DNA of 64,000 nucleotides from Barnesiella sp. An55 (lineage in GTDB: Bacteria; Bacteroidota; Bacteroidia; Bacteroidales; Barnesiellaceae), in assembly GCF_002161555.1 (NCBI RefSeq), contig NZ_NFHZ01000012.1:1-64000 (forward strand), written 5' to 3'. Of this stretch, positions 39,301-47,641 are shown one piece after another. Numbering within the stretch: position 1 is the first letter of the stretch; each line of letters begins with the position of its first letter. The notes under the pieces are model-generated. The model saw nothing but the letters and a program-made list of their open reading frames with translations, was not told where the DNA came from and did no database searches. The position numbers and the translations under genes were made by a program.

Positions 39301-40139
39301 AATGAACCACTCCAATTGTAGTTGAGCATGTACATATCGACAACCTGCTTGCCGTTTTTCCACAGCCAGTTTGACTTGCTGCTGTTCAGGGTCGAACCTA
39401 AATCCATGCTTCCGTTGTTGGTGTTGGTCCCATACCAATATACATGGAATTGCCAGCCAATCGACTCGGCATATTCGCGGCACTGGGAGAAGAAGTCCTG
39501 CAGAGCCGATGCTTGAGGCACGGTACCCTCGGGGTTGATACCTACACCGTCAAGACCGTAGTAGCGCAGGAATTTTACAAATTTCTCAACCCATTTGAAT
39601 TGGCCTCCCTCTTTTTCAACCAGCATATTTACGCTGTTGTTGGACTCGGTGTTGTCACCGCCCCACGAGTCGAAGAATACGAGACCGCCACTGTTGGCTA
39701 CACCGTTGCGGTGAGTCACGTCGCTGTATGCGCCCGGTACACGCACCCAGGGGAGCGACCAGCCGCCTTGCGAATCGACATAAGACCACATGCTGAAGTT
39801 ATCGCCGTCGAATACATAGCGGGGCAGCGATTGCCAATAGGTATCGGAGATACCCATGGGAGTCCACAAACAGAACTTGCGGGCGGTAGTCATGGTAGGA
39901 TCTACCTGAGTGGCCGAGTTCTCGAAGCGTTGTTTGAGGGGAACGCGCGAGATGTAGAAGTTCTCGTCTTCCGAGAGGGGCGTTCCAGGTTCCCAGTTCC
40001 TGAAGTATTCAGAGAACGGTTTGGATTTTCCTTCATCGAAAGGCATCACGTAGGAGTCATGTGTCGGCACGCTTTGGGCATAGCTACCCACCACGGCTGC
40101 ACAAGCCAGCACGGAGAGAAGTAATTTCGGTGCTTTCAT
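36351..40139 (-). CDS. GH85 endo-beta-N-acetylglucosaminidase, large multidomain, T9SS-type tail
   Basis: Endoglycosidase cutting the chitobiose core of N-glycans. 1262 aa. A signal peptide (VVGSYAQS) precedes the catalytic barrel (about 30-350) with YYGLDGVGINPEG: N202 and E204 form the N-x-E catalytic pair of GH85, and HVYWYGTNTNNGSMD and YAGYDIQGKW fit the family. Then come a beta-sandwich (about 430-590), Ig/PKD-like domains (about 600-800), a LamG domain (about 830-1040: YTIALWIKPEKF), a PKD-like domain (about 1110-1165) and a type A T9SS sorting domain (NNLTVYPNPFIDNVNLQF ... LKVVAE). It is probably the surface enzyme that starts N-glycan release, directly after susCD. Confidence 0.9.
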   Translation of the reverse strand: MKAPKLLLSVLACAAVVGSYAQSVPTHDSYVMPFDEGKSKPFSEYFRNWEPGTPLSEDENFYISRVPLKQRFENSATQVDPTMTTARKFCLWTPMGISDTYWQSLPRYVFDGDNFSMWSYVDSQGGWSLPWVRVPGAYSDVTHRNGVANSGGLVFFDSWGGDNTESNNSVNMLVEKEGGQFKWVEKFVKFLRYYGLDGVGINPEGTVPQASALQDFFSQCREYAESIGWQFHVYWYGTNTNNGSMDLGSTLNSSKSNWLWKNGKQVVDMYMLNYNWSGSLANSANYAEGLGADPYTVYAGYDIQGKWLSYGNWWDVKNSKASIAFWGNHTTNMIYQNSSEFGSGDEAVQACYLIKQEQVFSGGNRNPANRPAINSNVASSSEAGMKQFHGIAEFLPARSVLQELPFVTRFCLGNGKTFRNEGQVTFNHKWFNVGVQDYLPTWRWWITDDNKNVPNDPITCGFTFDDAWFAGSSMQFSGATAVSNVRLFKTNFNVSESDDVSMVVKLKSGTDTHMKLFWSFVGSEDQLHYCDITGAQEGAWTKISAKASEIGMNGNVALVGLKFENTPANYEILIGEMSIIPAKTFAPVQPTITTAENNILKKRTYNSLDFKFSWDCASTKNDADPSIPVYNEDVDTWYFEVYVQAQGEDPILCGTTSSWAHYVVSAPVSANTEVTDYRVGVCAVAPDGVTKSAITWTNYMTTDLTLVDGIVCDKAVIKAGEEFTLSLIDPNQEAPYVWEIINATTGGNAVASQSGGKSFTTTLQDEGYYDVKITNFDLSTLMYRGYIQISPESTGSIPSIEDFTASKTNVTSADEEVTLSYTGNKGEGTVSRGLRIDDPYIFRIPAEFLPMNQNQYTIALWIKPEKFTYAQHAMGLMGQRDLDIHWPHNNWGTFWLDVWPEKYDADGKKERDANVLSYTMYGGNTYVDQVGGGGNRHENPNPNCMTDGYSLSENQWTHVLISYDGSKQRIYFNGKKTGEAEYPKLTYSDLNGGTGAVAEAPIFIGGSRVYYAGFTGTIDDVQIWHKALSDTEVVDAMKGYYGREIPSDLKGYWTFESDDYNDADKTFENKGTLSTTSKASYVEIRGSGGENTSLNEENLLPANINVEGNPAMSGTMPITTTSAFTIPDAEVVNNGDNATATFSKDGKYSVTLTLTNGWGSDSKTKDEYIVVVLEGSGVEDNLVNNLTVYPNPFIDNVNLQFAADGNYVIDVYDAQGRLVTTRKHEAMAGEICTLNINGGKGVYYVAVSKDNKRIRTLKVVAE

Positions 40140-40207
40140 GTTTTTTTGTTTTGTTTTTTAGTGAATAAAAAAGATCTCAAAAGTTGGTTTGTATTATAAA
40201 GTAGTGT

Positions 40208-40245
40208 GGAGAGACCTGCACTCCCGGGGGAATGCAGGCTCTCCT
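40208..40245 (-). terminator. Hairpin between SusD and GH85
   Basis: GGAGAGACCTGCA pairs with TGCAGGCTCTCC except for one bulged A, with a GC-rich loop. It lies just after the SusD stop codon. No T run follows, so it could attenuate or protect the susCD transcript, giving higher SusCD than enzyme levels. Confidence 0.55.
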
Positions 40246-40255
40246 GTTTTACAGA

Positions 40256-41962
40256 TTACTGACCGGCGGCTTCGGTTTCCCAGCGGCGGTTGTCGCCCAA
40301 TCCCGAAGGATCTTCTACGTCCCACCACAGGGTTGTACGCATCAAGTTGCTACCGCCCAAGGCTTCGATACCCGAGGTGTTGACATCCTGGGCAGCGGCG
40401 GCATCGGTCATGTTCCAGGGGATACGGCGAATCATACGGCCGTTGCCCAGTGAACCGTCACCGATATCGTTGACGGGGAAGATGCGGGGGTAACCCGTAC
40501 GACGCAGGTCGTTCCAAGCCTCGAGTCCCATGGGGAACATCGAAAGCCATTTTTGAGTGATAATCTTTTCAAGTTTGGTTTTATCATCATCACTGTTATC
40601 GAGGATTACACCCACGGAAATTAACCCTTTCTTGTTGTTGCGGCTGTTGTGCGGATCGACATAGTCGATGGTCGTATCGGCCTCTTTTTGGTTCCAATAG
40701 TTTCTGAACTGTTCGTCGGTTTGTGCAATATCATAATCGTCGAACATGGCTACAATACCATTCAGGTAGTTGATATTCACGGCTGCCGCACCTCCGATGC
40801 CCCAACGCAAGGCGGCTTCGGCCTGCAGGAAGTAACGTTCCGAGAGCTTGAAGATAGCTAGAGGGAAGCTGGCGAAGGCGTCCGACACACCCGAGTATTT
40901 GGTGTATTGGTTGTTGTCGTCGCGCGGGGTGAGCTGGATACCGGCAGGTACACCCACGATGGCCGAGTTGGCTGTCATCGTCACTTCGCCATCTTCGTTG
41001 CGGATATCATCGCTGTTCATTTTGAACAGTTTGTCCATGAAAGGTACATTCAATCGTTTCATGATGTTCTCGAGCGAGGCGTTCATGCGGGTATCGTTCC
41101 ACAATGTCGAGATGAATGCCAGCGGGTGGTTGGTACCGTTGATGGCCATGGTGTTGTATTCGATGCTCTTCTCGATGAGGCCATCGTTGATAGCGGCTTC
41201 GGCTTCGGCCTTGGCTCTGGTGGGATCGACGTTACTCATACGCATGGCCATGCGCAGACGAATCGAGTTGGAGAACTGGCGCCAGGTATCTACGCTACCG
41301 CAGATTTTGTCGTATTGAGCCAGAATGGTGTTGATGGTATCCTGATGCTCCTTGGGCGTGTTGTTGAAGTTTTTCAAGATTTCGCCGGCATCTTTGAGGT
41401 TGACAAAGAGCGAGTCGTAGATCTGGTCCATGGGCTCGTAGGTAACGGGAGGTTCCTGAACGTCGTTCTTGTAGTCGGTCCAGGGGAAGGGGCCATACAC
41501 GTCGGACAACTCGAGAGCTGAGAAGCAATACATGATGTTACACATGGCGCCGAGCTCTTTCAGGTTGAGCTGTGCGGCCGACCGCATCACGGGCAGGGTG
41601 GCTTGTGCTACCAGGAAGAAACTAGCCTTGGGACCGTCGCAATATTGAGCAAAGTAGCGGTAGGTCGAAGGCAGGTTACCACTGAAGTTTTGGGTACCGG
41701 CCATGTAGCCCGAGTAGTTGTCGATGTGGATATTGAACTGCACCTGGTAGATGTGTGCGCCATTTTGGGCTCCCACATCGTGCATCTTTTGTTGAGCCGT
41801 GAGGAACATACCGGCTGCCTGTTCGTAGGTTTCGGCTACGGAGAGTTCGCCCGAGCCTACCTCGATGTTGGAGTTGAGGTCGTCGAGCAGGGGGTCGCCA
41901 CAGCCTACCATAGTCAGAGCGGCGGCCAGTGCAAATACGGAAGAATATATTGTCTTTTTCAT
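40256..41962 (-). CDS. susD-like: SusD-like glycan-binding lipoprotein
   Basis: Outer-membrane lipoprotein that binds oligosaccharides and covers its SusC channel. 568 aa with a lipobox at C21 (ALTMVGCGDPL). AEAALRWGIGGAAAVNYL-like and MFPMGLEAWNDLRRTGYP patterns place it in the SusD-like_2 branch (PF12741/PF12771 type). I chose the ATG at 41962, which gives the canonical signal MKKTIYSSVF 17 nt after susC; an in-frame ATG at 41980 would overlap the susC stop by one base and add six residues. It is the partner of the STN-type SusC upstream. Confidence 0.93.
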   Translation of the reverse strand: MKKTIYSSVFALAAALTMVGCGDPLLDDLNSNIEVGSGELSVAETYEQAAGMFLTAQQKMHDVGAQNGAHIYQVQFNIHIDNYSGYMAGTQNFSGNLPSTYRYFAQYCDGPKASFFLVAQATLPVMRSAAQLNLKELGAMCNIMYCFSALELSDVYGPFPWTDYKNDVQEPPVTYEPMDQIYDSLFVNLKDAGEILKNFNNTPKEHQDTINTILAQYDKICGSVDTWRQFSNSIRLRMAMRMSNVDPTRAKAEAEAAINDGLIEKSIEYNTMAINGTNHPLAFISTLWNDTRMNASLENIMKRLNVPFMDKLFKMNSDDIRNEDGEVTMTANSAIVGVPAGIQLTPRDDNNQYTKYSGVSDAFASFPLAIFKLSERYFLQAEAALRWGIGGAAAVNINYLNGIVAMFDDYDIAQTDEQFRNYWNQKEADTTIDYVDPHNSRNNKKGLISVGVILDNSDDDKTKLEKIITQKWLSMFPMGLEAWNDLRRTGYPRIFPVNDIGDGSLGNGRMIRRIPWNMTDAAAAQDVNTSGIEALGGSNLMRTTLWWDVEDPSGLGDNRRWETEAAGQ

Positions 41963-41979
41963 AATGTTGTTACCTTTCA

Positions 41980-44900
41980 TTAGAATGATGCTTTAAGTGA
42001 GATACCGAACGAACGGGTAGTAGGCATGCTGAAGATATCGACATTACCCAGAGCGTTTTGCGTACTTAATGAAGTATCGGGGTCGATGGGAGCGTCGAGA
42101 TAGAGGAAGAAGAGGTTACGGGCATTGGCCGAAACCGTGAGGTTCTTGCTCTGTCCGAAGAGGTTGCGGAATGTATAGGCCAGCGAGATTTCACGCAGAC
42201 GGAAATTGGTGGCGTCATATACATAGTTGCGACCTACGGGCGAACCACCACCGATGGTTTGGTAGTATTGGTCAACCGGTACCAGGGTGTTGGTGCCCGG
42301 GATATACATGCCGGGTTTGGTGATGGCACCATCGTCTGAAGTCCAGTAAAGGTTGTTGGCTACGGCGTAGTCGCGAGCCTCGGCTGTGCGTTGCGAAGTA
42401 CCGAAGTAGTCGAGGTAGGCTTCGGTGAACGAAATAACTTTACCGCCTACTTTACCATCGATGAGGAAGTAGAACGAGAAGTCTTTGTAGTTGAAGGTGT
42501 TGGACCATCCGAGGGTGTGCTTGGCGTTCATGTTGCCCAGATACTCATTGGCTTGTCCGTTGAGTTTGAAGGGAGCACCCGTGTTCGGGTCAACTACGAT
42601 TTCGCCCGTGATTTCGTCGCGCATGAAGTCAACGGCATAGAGGTCGCCATACGAACCGCCCTCTTCGAATTTGATCTTCAGACCGCTGAGGTTACCCATG
42701 TCGATTTCGTGGATGTATTTCTGACCGTTTTGCTTGCGGGCTACGGTGAGGATCTTGTTGTCGTTGAAAGCGTAGTTGAAAGTGGTGATCCAGCTGAAGT
42801 CGTTGTTGGGTGCAAAGATATACGATGCGGTCAACTCGACACCCTGGTTGCGCACCTTACCACCGTTGATGTAGATCTCTTTACCGGCGGCACCTTCGTA
42901 TTTCATGAACTGGTTTTTCATGATGGCGTTGTAGTAGGTGGCTTGCAACGAGATGGAGCGGTCGAGCAGGCTGATGTCGAAACCGGCCTCGAACGATTGA
43001 GTGGTCTCGGGTTTGGGGTCCTTGAAGTTGATGATAGCACTACTGATGTAGGCACCGGTAGCCGGGTTGCGCGAGGCAGAGGCCAGGAACAGGTTGTTGG
43101 GGATCGAGTTACCTACTTCGGAGTAGGAGGCGCGGAGTTTCAACTCGTTGATTTGCTCGGGCAAGGTGAGCAGTTTGTTCATCTGGGCCGAAGCACCTGC
43201 CGAATAGTAGGCGAAGTGGGGATCCATGTCTTTGAACTGGGTAAAGGCACGGTACCAGTCGTCGCGGTAGCTACCCTCGACGGTTACCTTGTCTTGCCAG
43301 GTTACCTGGGCTGTGGCAAAGATGGCACGCTCCCAGTTTTTGGTGGTGAGTCCTCCGTAGTTGTCCTTGCTGTTGATGTAGATATCGGAGAGTACGAACT
43401 GGTTGCACGAGAGGTCTTCGGTATTGGGTGCACCCGATTTGGCAATAGGTGTAATCATCCATTGGTCATACGACGAGTTCATCATGCTACCACCGGCGTT
43501 TACACCGATCGTGAAATCTTGAATCTGCTTGTTGTAGCTCAACATGAAGTCGCCATAGAAGTCTTGCGACTTGGTGTGGTCGAGGATGAGGCGGCCGCGG
43601 TCAATCATTTCGGCATTACCCCAAGTCGTAGCGTATTGGCGATTCTCGTCGTTGCGCTCGTTGTAGTCGTATTTGATACGGGCCTGCAGGTTGAGGTCGG
43701 GGATAATCTGCCAGTTGGCCGTGATGCTACCGAAGGTACGGTTGATGATCTCTTCGCTGGTCATGCGGTTGAGCAACCACCAGGGGTTGTTCAGGTTGAT
43801 GGCATCGGTGTACCATACTTGTTTACCGTAGTTCGAGTCGGAGAGAATAGAGGTCTTACCGCTTTCTACTACCGAGATGGGCAGACCGTTGGAACCGGTT
43901 TGCGACACGATGTAGCTATAGGGGTTCGAAGTCCAGGTTGCATTGGTGTCGTAGTAGTTCTTGCGGTACCAGTTCATATCGAGGTTCCGCGGCGAGGTGT
44001 AGAGTTGATAGATGGGGTTGAAGAAGGTACCACCGGTGGGGCGGTTCTTGGTCTTCTGGTTGATGTAGTTGGCCGAGATATCGATTTTGAGTTTGTCCTT
44101 GAAGAACGAGAAACTCTGGCGCAGAGCGATGTTGTGACGCTCAAACTTGTTGGTCTCGACAATACCGTTGGCCGTCGTATTTCCGTAGGAGAAATAGGTC
44201 TGGGCTACTTTTGAACCACCGCTCAACGAAATAGAGTTGTTGAAGTTGGTTCCCAGTTTATAGAAGTCACTGATGTCGTAGGCATTACGCGTGAGGTGAT
44301 AGGGCGAGTTGGCCGTGTCGTAGTACTCGTTGCCGAGGGTATTCATGCGTTGACCCCAGCTGTTGGAGTTCATTGAGAAGCCGTTTTCAACCGAGCCCGA
44401 CATTTGTGCACCGTATGCATTTTGCAGCTTGGGCAATACGAGCGGGGTCTCAAACGTAGTGCTGCTCGATACGTCGATGCGCAGCTGGCCTTCTTTACCT
44501 TTCTTGGTAGTAATCATGAGCACACCGTTCGAAGCGGCGCTACCATACAGGGCGGCCGAGTTGGCACCCTTCAGCACGGTGATCGATTCGATATCGTCGG
44601 GGTTGAGTTGCGAAAGGGCGTCGCTGCTCTCTTTCGAACCGTCGGCCATCATCGTGGCACCACCCCCGTCCATATCCATCTGGCCGTTTACGCTGTTCTG
44701 CATGGGCACACCGTCGATTACGATAAGGGGCGAGTTGTTACCCAACATGGAGGCATTACCACGCAACAGGATTTTCGAGGCACCACCGGCACCACCCGAG
44801 TTAGGCGTGATGACCAGACCGGCACTCTTACCTTGCAGCGAGTTGATGAGGTTGGCCTCTTTGGCTCGGGTCAGCTCGTCGCCACCTACGGTTTGGGTCG

Positions 44901-45576
44901 AGTAGGAGAGGGTCTCTTCCTTACGGGCAATACCCATGGCGGTAACGACAACCTCGTCGAGCAGCTTGGTATTGTCGCGCATGACGATATTGATTTTATC
45001 CTTGCCGTTGATGGGCTGTTTTACGGTTTGGTAACCGATGTAGGAGAACTCCAGTTCATTGCTTCCGGCGGGTACCTTGATCGAGTAGTTGCCATCGATG
45101 TCGGTGGCGGTAGCTACGCTGGTACCGGCTACTTTTACGGTGAGGCCGATAAGGGTTTCGCCCGAGGCGTCGGTCACTTGTCCGGTTACGATTCTCGAGC
45201 CGTTGCTGGCTTGAGCCGTAGCGGTTGCCGTGCTCTTGCTACTGCTGTTGGCTTGAGCTTGGGCTGCTGCAGTCCTTTTCGACAACATGATGTTGGGGTT
45301 TTGTATCGAGTAGGATACATCGGTTCCCTTGAACATGATGTCGAGAATCTCGCTTACAGTCTTATTCTTAACATTCAGGTTTACTTTACGCTGTGTATCT
45401 ACTTGAGTATTGATGACAAATAGACACTTTGCTTCTTTTTCGATCTTTTTCAGAACGTCTTCTACCGGAGTGTTCACTTCGGATAGGGAGATGCGAGAAT
45501 ACGCATCGGCACTGACCTCGAATGCGTAAGTCAGTGCAAAAGCCATGATAAGTGCTTTTAAACTTTTTCTATACAT
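41980..45576 (-). CDS. susC-like: SusC-like TonB-dependent outer-membrane transporter with STN signalling domain
   Basis: TonB-dependent channel importing oligosaccharides through the outer membrane. 1198 aa. After the signal peptide comes an STN domain (about 28-105, ISLSEVNTPVEDVLKKIEKE), then a carboxypeptidase-regulatory-like domain (about 130-210, VTGQVTDASGETLIG, GYQTVKQPI), the TonB-box region (EVVVTAMGIARKEETLSYS), the plug (about 225-370, NSPLIVIDGVPMQN) and the barrel ending in ...SFGISLKASF with a terminal Phe. The STN domain is the part that contacts an anti-sigma factor; the FecR gene lies directly upstream. So this is a signalling receptor as well as a transporter, here for N-glycan products. 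Confidence 0.96.
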   Translation of the reverse strand: MYRKSLKALIMAFALTYAFEVSADAYSRISLSEVNTPVEDVLKKIEKEAKCLFVINTQVDTQRKVNLNVKNKTVSEILDIMFKGTDVSYSIQNPNIMLSKRTAAAQAQANSSSKSTATATAQASNGSRIVTGQVTDASGETLIGLTVKVAGTSVATATDIDGNYSIKVPAGSNELEFSYIGYQTVKQPINGKDKINIVMRDNTKLLDEVVVTAMGIARKEETLSYSTQTVGGDELTRAKEANLINSLQGKSAGLVITPNSGGAGGASKILLRGNASMLGNNSPLIVIDGVPMQNSVNGQMDMDGGGATMMADGSKESSDALSQLNPDDIESITVLKGANSAALYGSAASNGVLMITTKKGKEGQLRIDVSSSTTFETPLVLPKLQNAYGAQMSGSVENGFSMNSNSWGQRMNTLGNEYYDTANSPYHLTRNAYDISDFYKLGTNFNNSISLSGGSKVAQTYFSYGNTTANGIVETNKFERHNIALRQSFSFFKDKLKIDISANYINQKTKNRPTGGTFFNPIYQLYTSPRNLDMNWYRKNYYDTNATWTSNPYSYIVSQTGSNGLPISVVESGKTSILSDSNYGKQVWYTDAINLNNPWWLLNRMTSEEIINRTFGSITANWQIIPDLNLQARIKYDYNERNDENRQYATTWGNAEMIDRGRLILDHTKSQDFYGDFMLSYNKQIQDFTIGVNAGGSMMNSSYDQWMITPIAKSGAPNTEDLSCNQFVLSDIYINSKDNYGGLTTKNWERAIFATAQVTWQDKVTVEGSYRDDWYRAFTQFKDMDPHFAYYSAGASAQMNKLLTLPEQINELKLRASYSEVGNSIPNNLFLASASRNPATGAYISSAIINFKDPKPETTQSFEAGFDISLLDRSISLQATYYNAIMKNQFMKYEGAAGKEIYINGGKVRNQGVELTASYIFAPNNDFSWITTFNYAFNDNKILTVARKQNGQKYIHEIDMGNLSGLKIKFEEGGSYGDLYAVDFMRDEITGEIVVDPNTGAPFKLNGQANEYLGNMNAKHTLGWSNTFNYKDFSFYFLIDGKVGGKVISFTEAYLDYFGTSQRTAEARDYAVANNLYWTSDDGAITKPGMYIPGTNTLVPVDQYYQTIGGGSPVGRNYVYDATNFRLREISLAYTFRNLFGQSKNLTVSANARNLFFLYLDAPIDPDTSLSTQNALGNVDIFSMPTTRSFGISLKASF

Positions 45577-45676
45577 ACGTGTGTTTATGGGTATTCAACA
45601 GAATTGTGAATGATAATTGCTTTTTTATGGTAGAATAAGGTGCATCGTTTATTTTTCCATAGGCATTAAAGATTTT

Positions 45677-46606
45677 TTAATGTTTGGCTGTTATGTAAAT
45701 GGTATCGTGTTGATTGTTCCACTTGAAGTCAAAGTCGAAATCGTGTTGCAGAGCCTGCAGGGCATGTTGTACTCCGTTGTAGCGATAGAATTTGCCGGTA
45801 TAGCGTTCGTTGCTCTGGACCTCTCGGGCAATGCTGATTTTTACTCCGAAACATTTTTCAAATCCTTCCATCAACTCGTCAAACGATTGGTCCTTGAAAT
45901 AGTATATGCCATCTTTCCACAACTCGGTTTCGAGAGAGCGGATGACCGATTGCTTGAACTCACCGTCTTTGAATTGTGCCCGGTACCCGGGCTTGAGTGT
46001 AGCGCTTTTGTCGCCCGACGATATTTTCACCGAGCCCTCGATGAGGGATACCATGAAGTCGTTGTTTTCGTTGGTCGAGGTGAGGTAGAATTTGGTACCT
46101 AGCACTTTTATTTTTCCGTTGGGGGTATTTACGATAAAGGGTCTCCACCGGTTGTGCGCCACTTCGAGATAGGCTTCACCTTCGATTTCGATATTACGTT
46201 GCAGCCCCATGAACGACGAGGGGTATTTGATGGTCGATTCGGCATTGAGCCATACTTTTGTCCCGTCGGGCAGGAGCAGGGTGTTGCTGTTGCCGGCCGG
46301 TACGGTGAGCGAGTAGAGGGGTACAATGCGGTCGCCCAGCGTGAAATAGAAGGCGCCAAAGGCTACCGACAGGAGCAGAATGACTACTGCCGCTATGCGC
46401 AAAAGTTGTATGCGATAGTGACGTCGGAAATCATATTGGGTGTGCTGCACATGGTCGGTCGATAATAAGACGGCATTGTATATGGTGCGTTCGTGGCAAA
46501 ATTCCTTCAGGTTTTCGGGTGAGGCTTTGGCCCATTCCACCACCTCGTTGCGCTCCTCTTCGGTGGCGCAATTGCCAAAATATCTATATAATGTTTCTTT
46601 TTTCAT
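45677..46606 (-). CDS. FecR-family anti-sigma factor
   Basis: 309-aa inner-membrane anti-sigma factor relaying a signal from the SusC STN domain to the ECF sigma factor. The cytoplasmic N-terminus (about 1-68) contains the WAKASPENLKEF segment; one membrane helix follows (about 70-90, IAAVVILLLSVAFGAFYF); the periplasmic FecR domain (about 110-215) has PDGTKVWLNAESTIKYPS, EGEAYLEVAHN and NGKIKVLGTKFYL; the C-terminal DUF4974-like domain (about 240-305) resembles an STN/secretin fold. Intact. It lies 100 nt upstream of susC and 167 nt after the sigma gene on the same strand. Confidence 0.95.
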   Translation of the reverse strand: MKKETLYRYFGNCATEEERNEVVEWAKASPENLKEFCHERTIYNAVLLSTDHVQHTQYDFRRHYRIQLLRIAAVVILLLSVAFGAFYFTLGDRIVPLYSLTVPAGNSNTLLLPDGTKVWLNAESTIKYPSSFMGLQRNIEIEGEAYLEVAHNRWRPFIVNTPNGKIKVLGTKFYLTSTNENNDFMVSLIEGSVKISSGDKSATLKPGYRAQFKDGEFKQSVIRSLETELWKDGIYYFKDQSFDELMEGFEKCFGVKISIAREVQSNERYTGKFYRYNGVQHALQALQHDFDFDFKWNNQHDTIYITAKH

Positions 46607-46773
46607 ACATTATATAAACCTTATAAATCTTTGTATCCCTAGTGGGGATATAAGTTTTTTTGGCAAAAATAGATTTAAAACAATTTATGAATCTTGCTTT
46701 TCTTTAAAAAGCCTTCTCGGGTTGTAGCGCGACTGTCTTTTTTGATACAGATGAGTGAGAGAGGTCGGTGTGG

Positions 46774-47316
46774 CTACAAATAGTCTTTCAGGTTTTTGCG
46801 CAGGATGTTCAAGCTTTTGGCTATGTGGAATTCTACGCCTTTGACTGAGATGCCAAAGTTCTCGGCAATGGTTTTGTAGGGCTTTTGCTCGAGGTATCGT
46901 TCGTAGAATATTTCGCGGGTGCGGTTGGGCAGGGTCTTGATGGTATCGCTCACAATCTCTTCGATTTCGCTGGTAAAGAGGTCCGACGGGTCGCAGCCTT
47001 TCAGCGACGAAATGTTGAGCTCGATCTCACCGATAAGGTGCTTGTGCAGTTCGTCGTTTTTTTGCAAGAGGTCTTTGCGCTCCTCGAGAACGTCGATGCA
47101 CCGGTTGCGTATGATGGTAAAGATATATCCTTTTATATTGGTGGCATGGAAAGTCTCTTTGTCTTTGTTTTCCCAATACTGGATATACGACTCCATGACC
47201 ACATCTTCGGCGTCTTGCATATTCCCCAAGTAGGAGTATGCAAATTGAATAAATCCATTTTTAGACGTCCTAAAAATGTGGTTAAAATCGTTATCGTCAT
47301 GAACAATCGGTGCCAT
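46774..47316 (-). CDS. ECF sigma factor of the PUL (FecI-like)
   Basis: 180-aa extracytoplasmic-function sigma factor, Bacteroidetes FecI type. Region 2 is GFIQFAYSYLGNMQDAEDVVMESYIQYW with NIKGYIFTIIRNRCID, and region 4 is LPNRTREIFYERYLEQKPYKTIAENFGISVKGVEFHI, a clear helix-turn-helix. It probably drives susC and the downstream enzymes; no TAnnTTTG box is seen in the 100 nt before susC, consistent with a non-housekeeping promoter. It is held inactive by the FecR protein of the next gene until SusC signals. Confidence 0.95.
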   Translation of the reverse strand: MAPIVHDDNDFNHIFRTSKNGFIQFAYSYLGNMQDAEDVVMESYIQYWENKDKETFHATNIKGYIFTIIRNRCIDVLEERKDLLQKNDELHKHLIGEIELNISSLKGCDPSDLFTSEIEEIVSDTIKTLPNRTREIFYERYLEQKPYKTIAENFGISVKGVEFHIAKSLNILRKNLKDYL

Positions 47317-47597
47317 TCAACTTTGAATAATCAAAATCTATACCTCTCCTGAAAAGGTTTATTAAGCCGCAATTTGTTTACTTCGTGTTTCTTTTCTTAA
47401 TGACAATTAGATTCTTAAGGTCGCAATAAGCCTCTCTCATAAAGAGAAATTTCGTGCTAATATAATATATTATGGAATAAAAATGAAAGTGGAATGACAA
47501 ATTTTTTTCAAAAAAGTTTTGATGTCTGGCATGAGGGGTGGTGCTGCACTCTGCATGGGGTAAGGTTGGTAATTCGTCGGGGGTATGAAGGGGACCC
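47317..47597. other. Intergenic stretch upstream of the PUL sigma gene
   Basis: About 280 nt without a credible gene. It is AT-rich near 47430-47520 and should hold the promoter of the sigma gene, but no exact TAnnTTTG match is seen on the minus strand. A small open frame here (47378-47617, minus) has no recognisable features. Confidence 0.4.
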
Positions 47598-47638
47598 AAA
47601 AAAGAGGAGAGCCTCATGCCGAAGGTTCTCCTCTTTTT
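47598..47638. terminator. Bidirectional terminator after the 52-aa gene
   Basis: AAAAGAGGAGAGCC pairs with GGTTCTCCTCTTTTT around a 10-nt loop; A-rich on one side and T5 on the other, so it works for the minus-strand small gene ending at 47642. Confidence 0.85.
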
Positions 47639-47641
47639 GTA

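Noticed and set aside
40256-41980. SusD start at 41980
   Set aside because: It adds MKGNNI before a canonical lipoprotein signal; the internal ATG at 41962 fits the signal peptide better.
47378-47617. A 79-aa minus-strand frame before the PUL sigma gene
   Set aside because: It overlaps the terminator at 47598-47638 and has no protein-like features.
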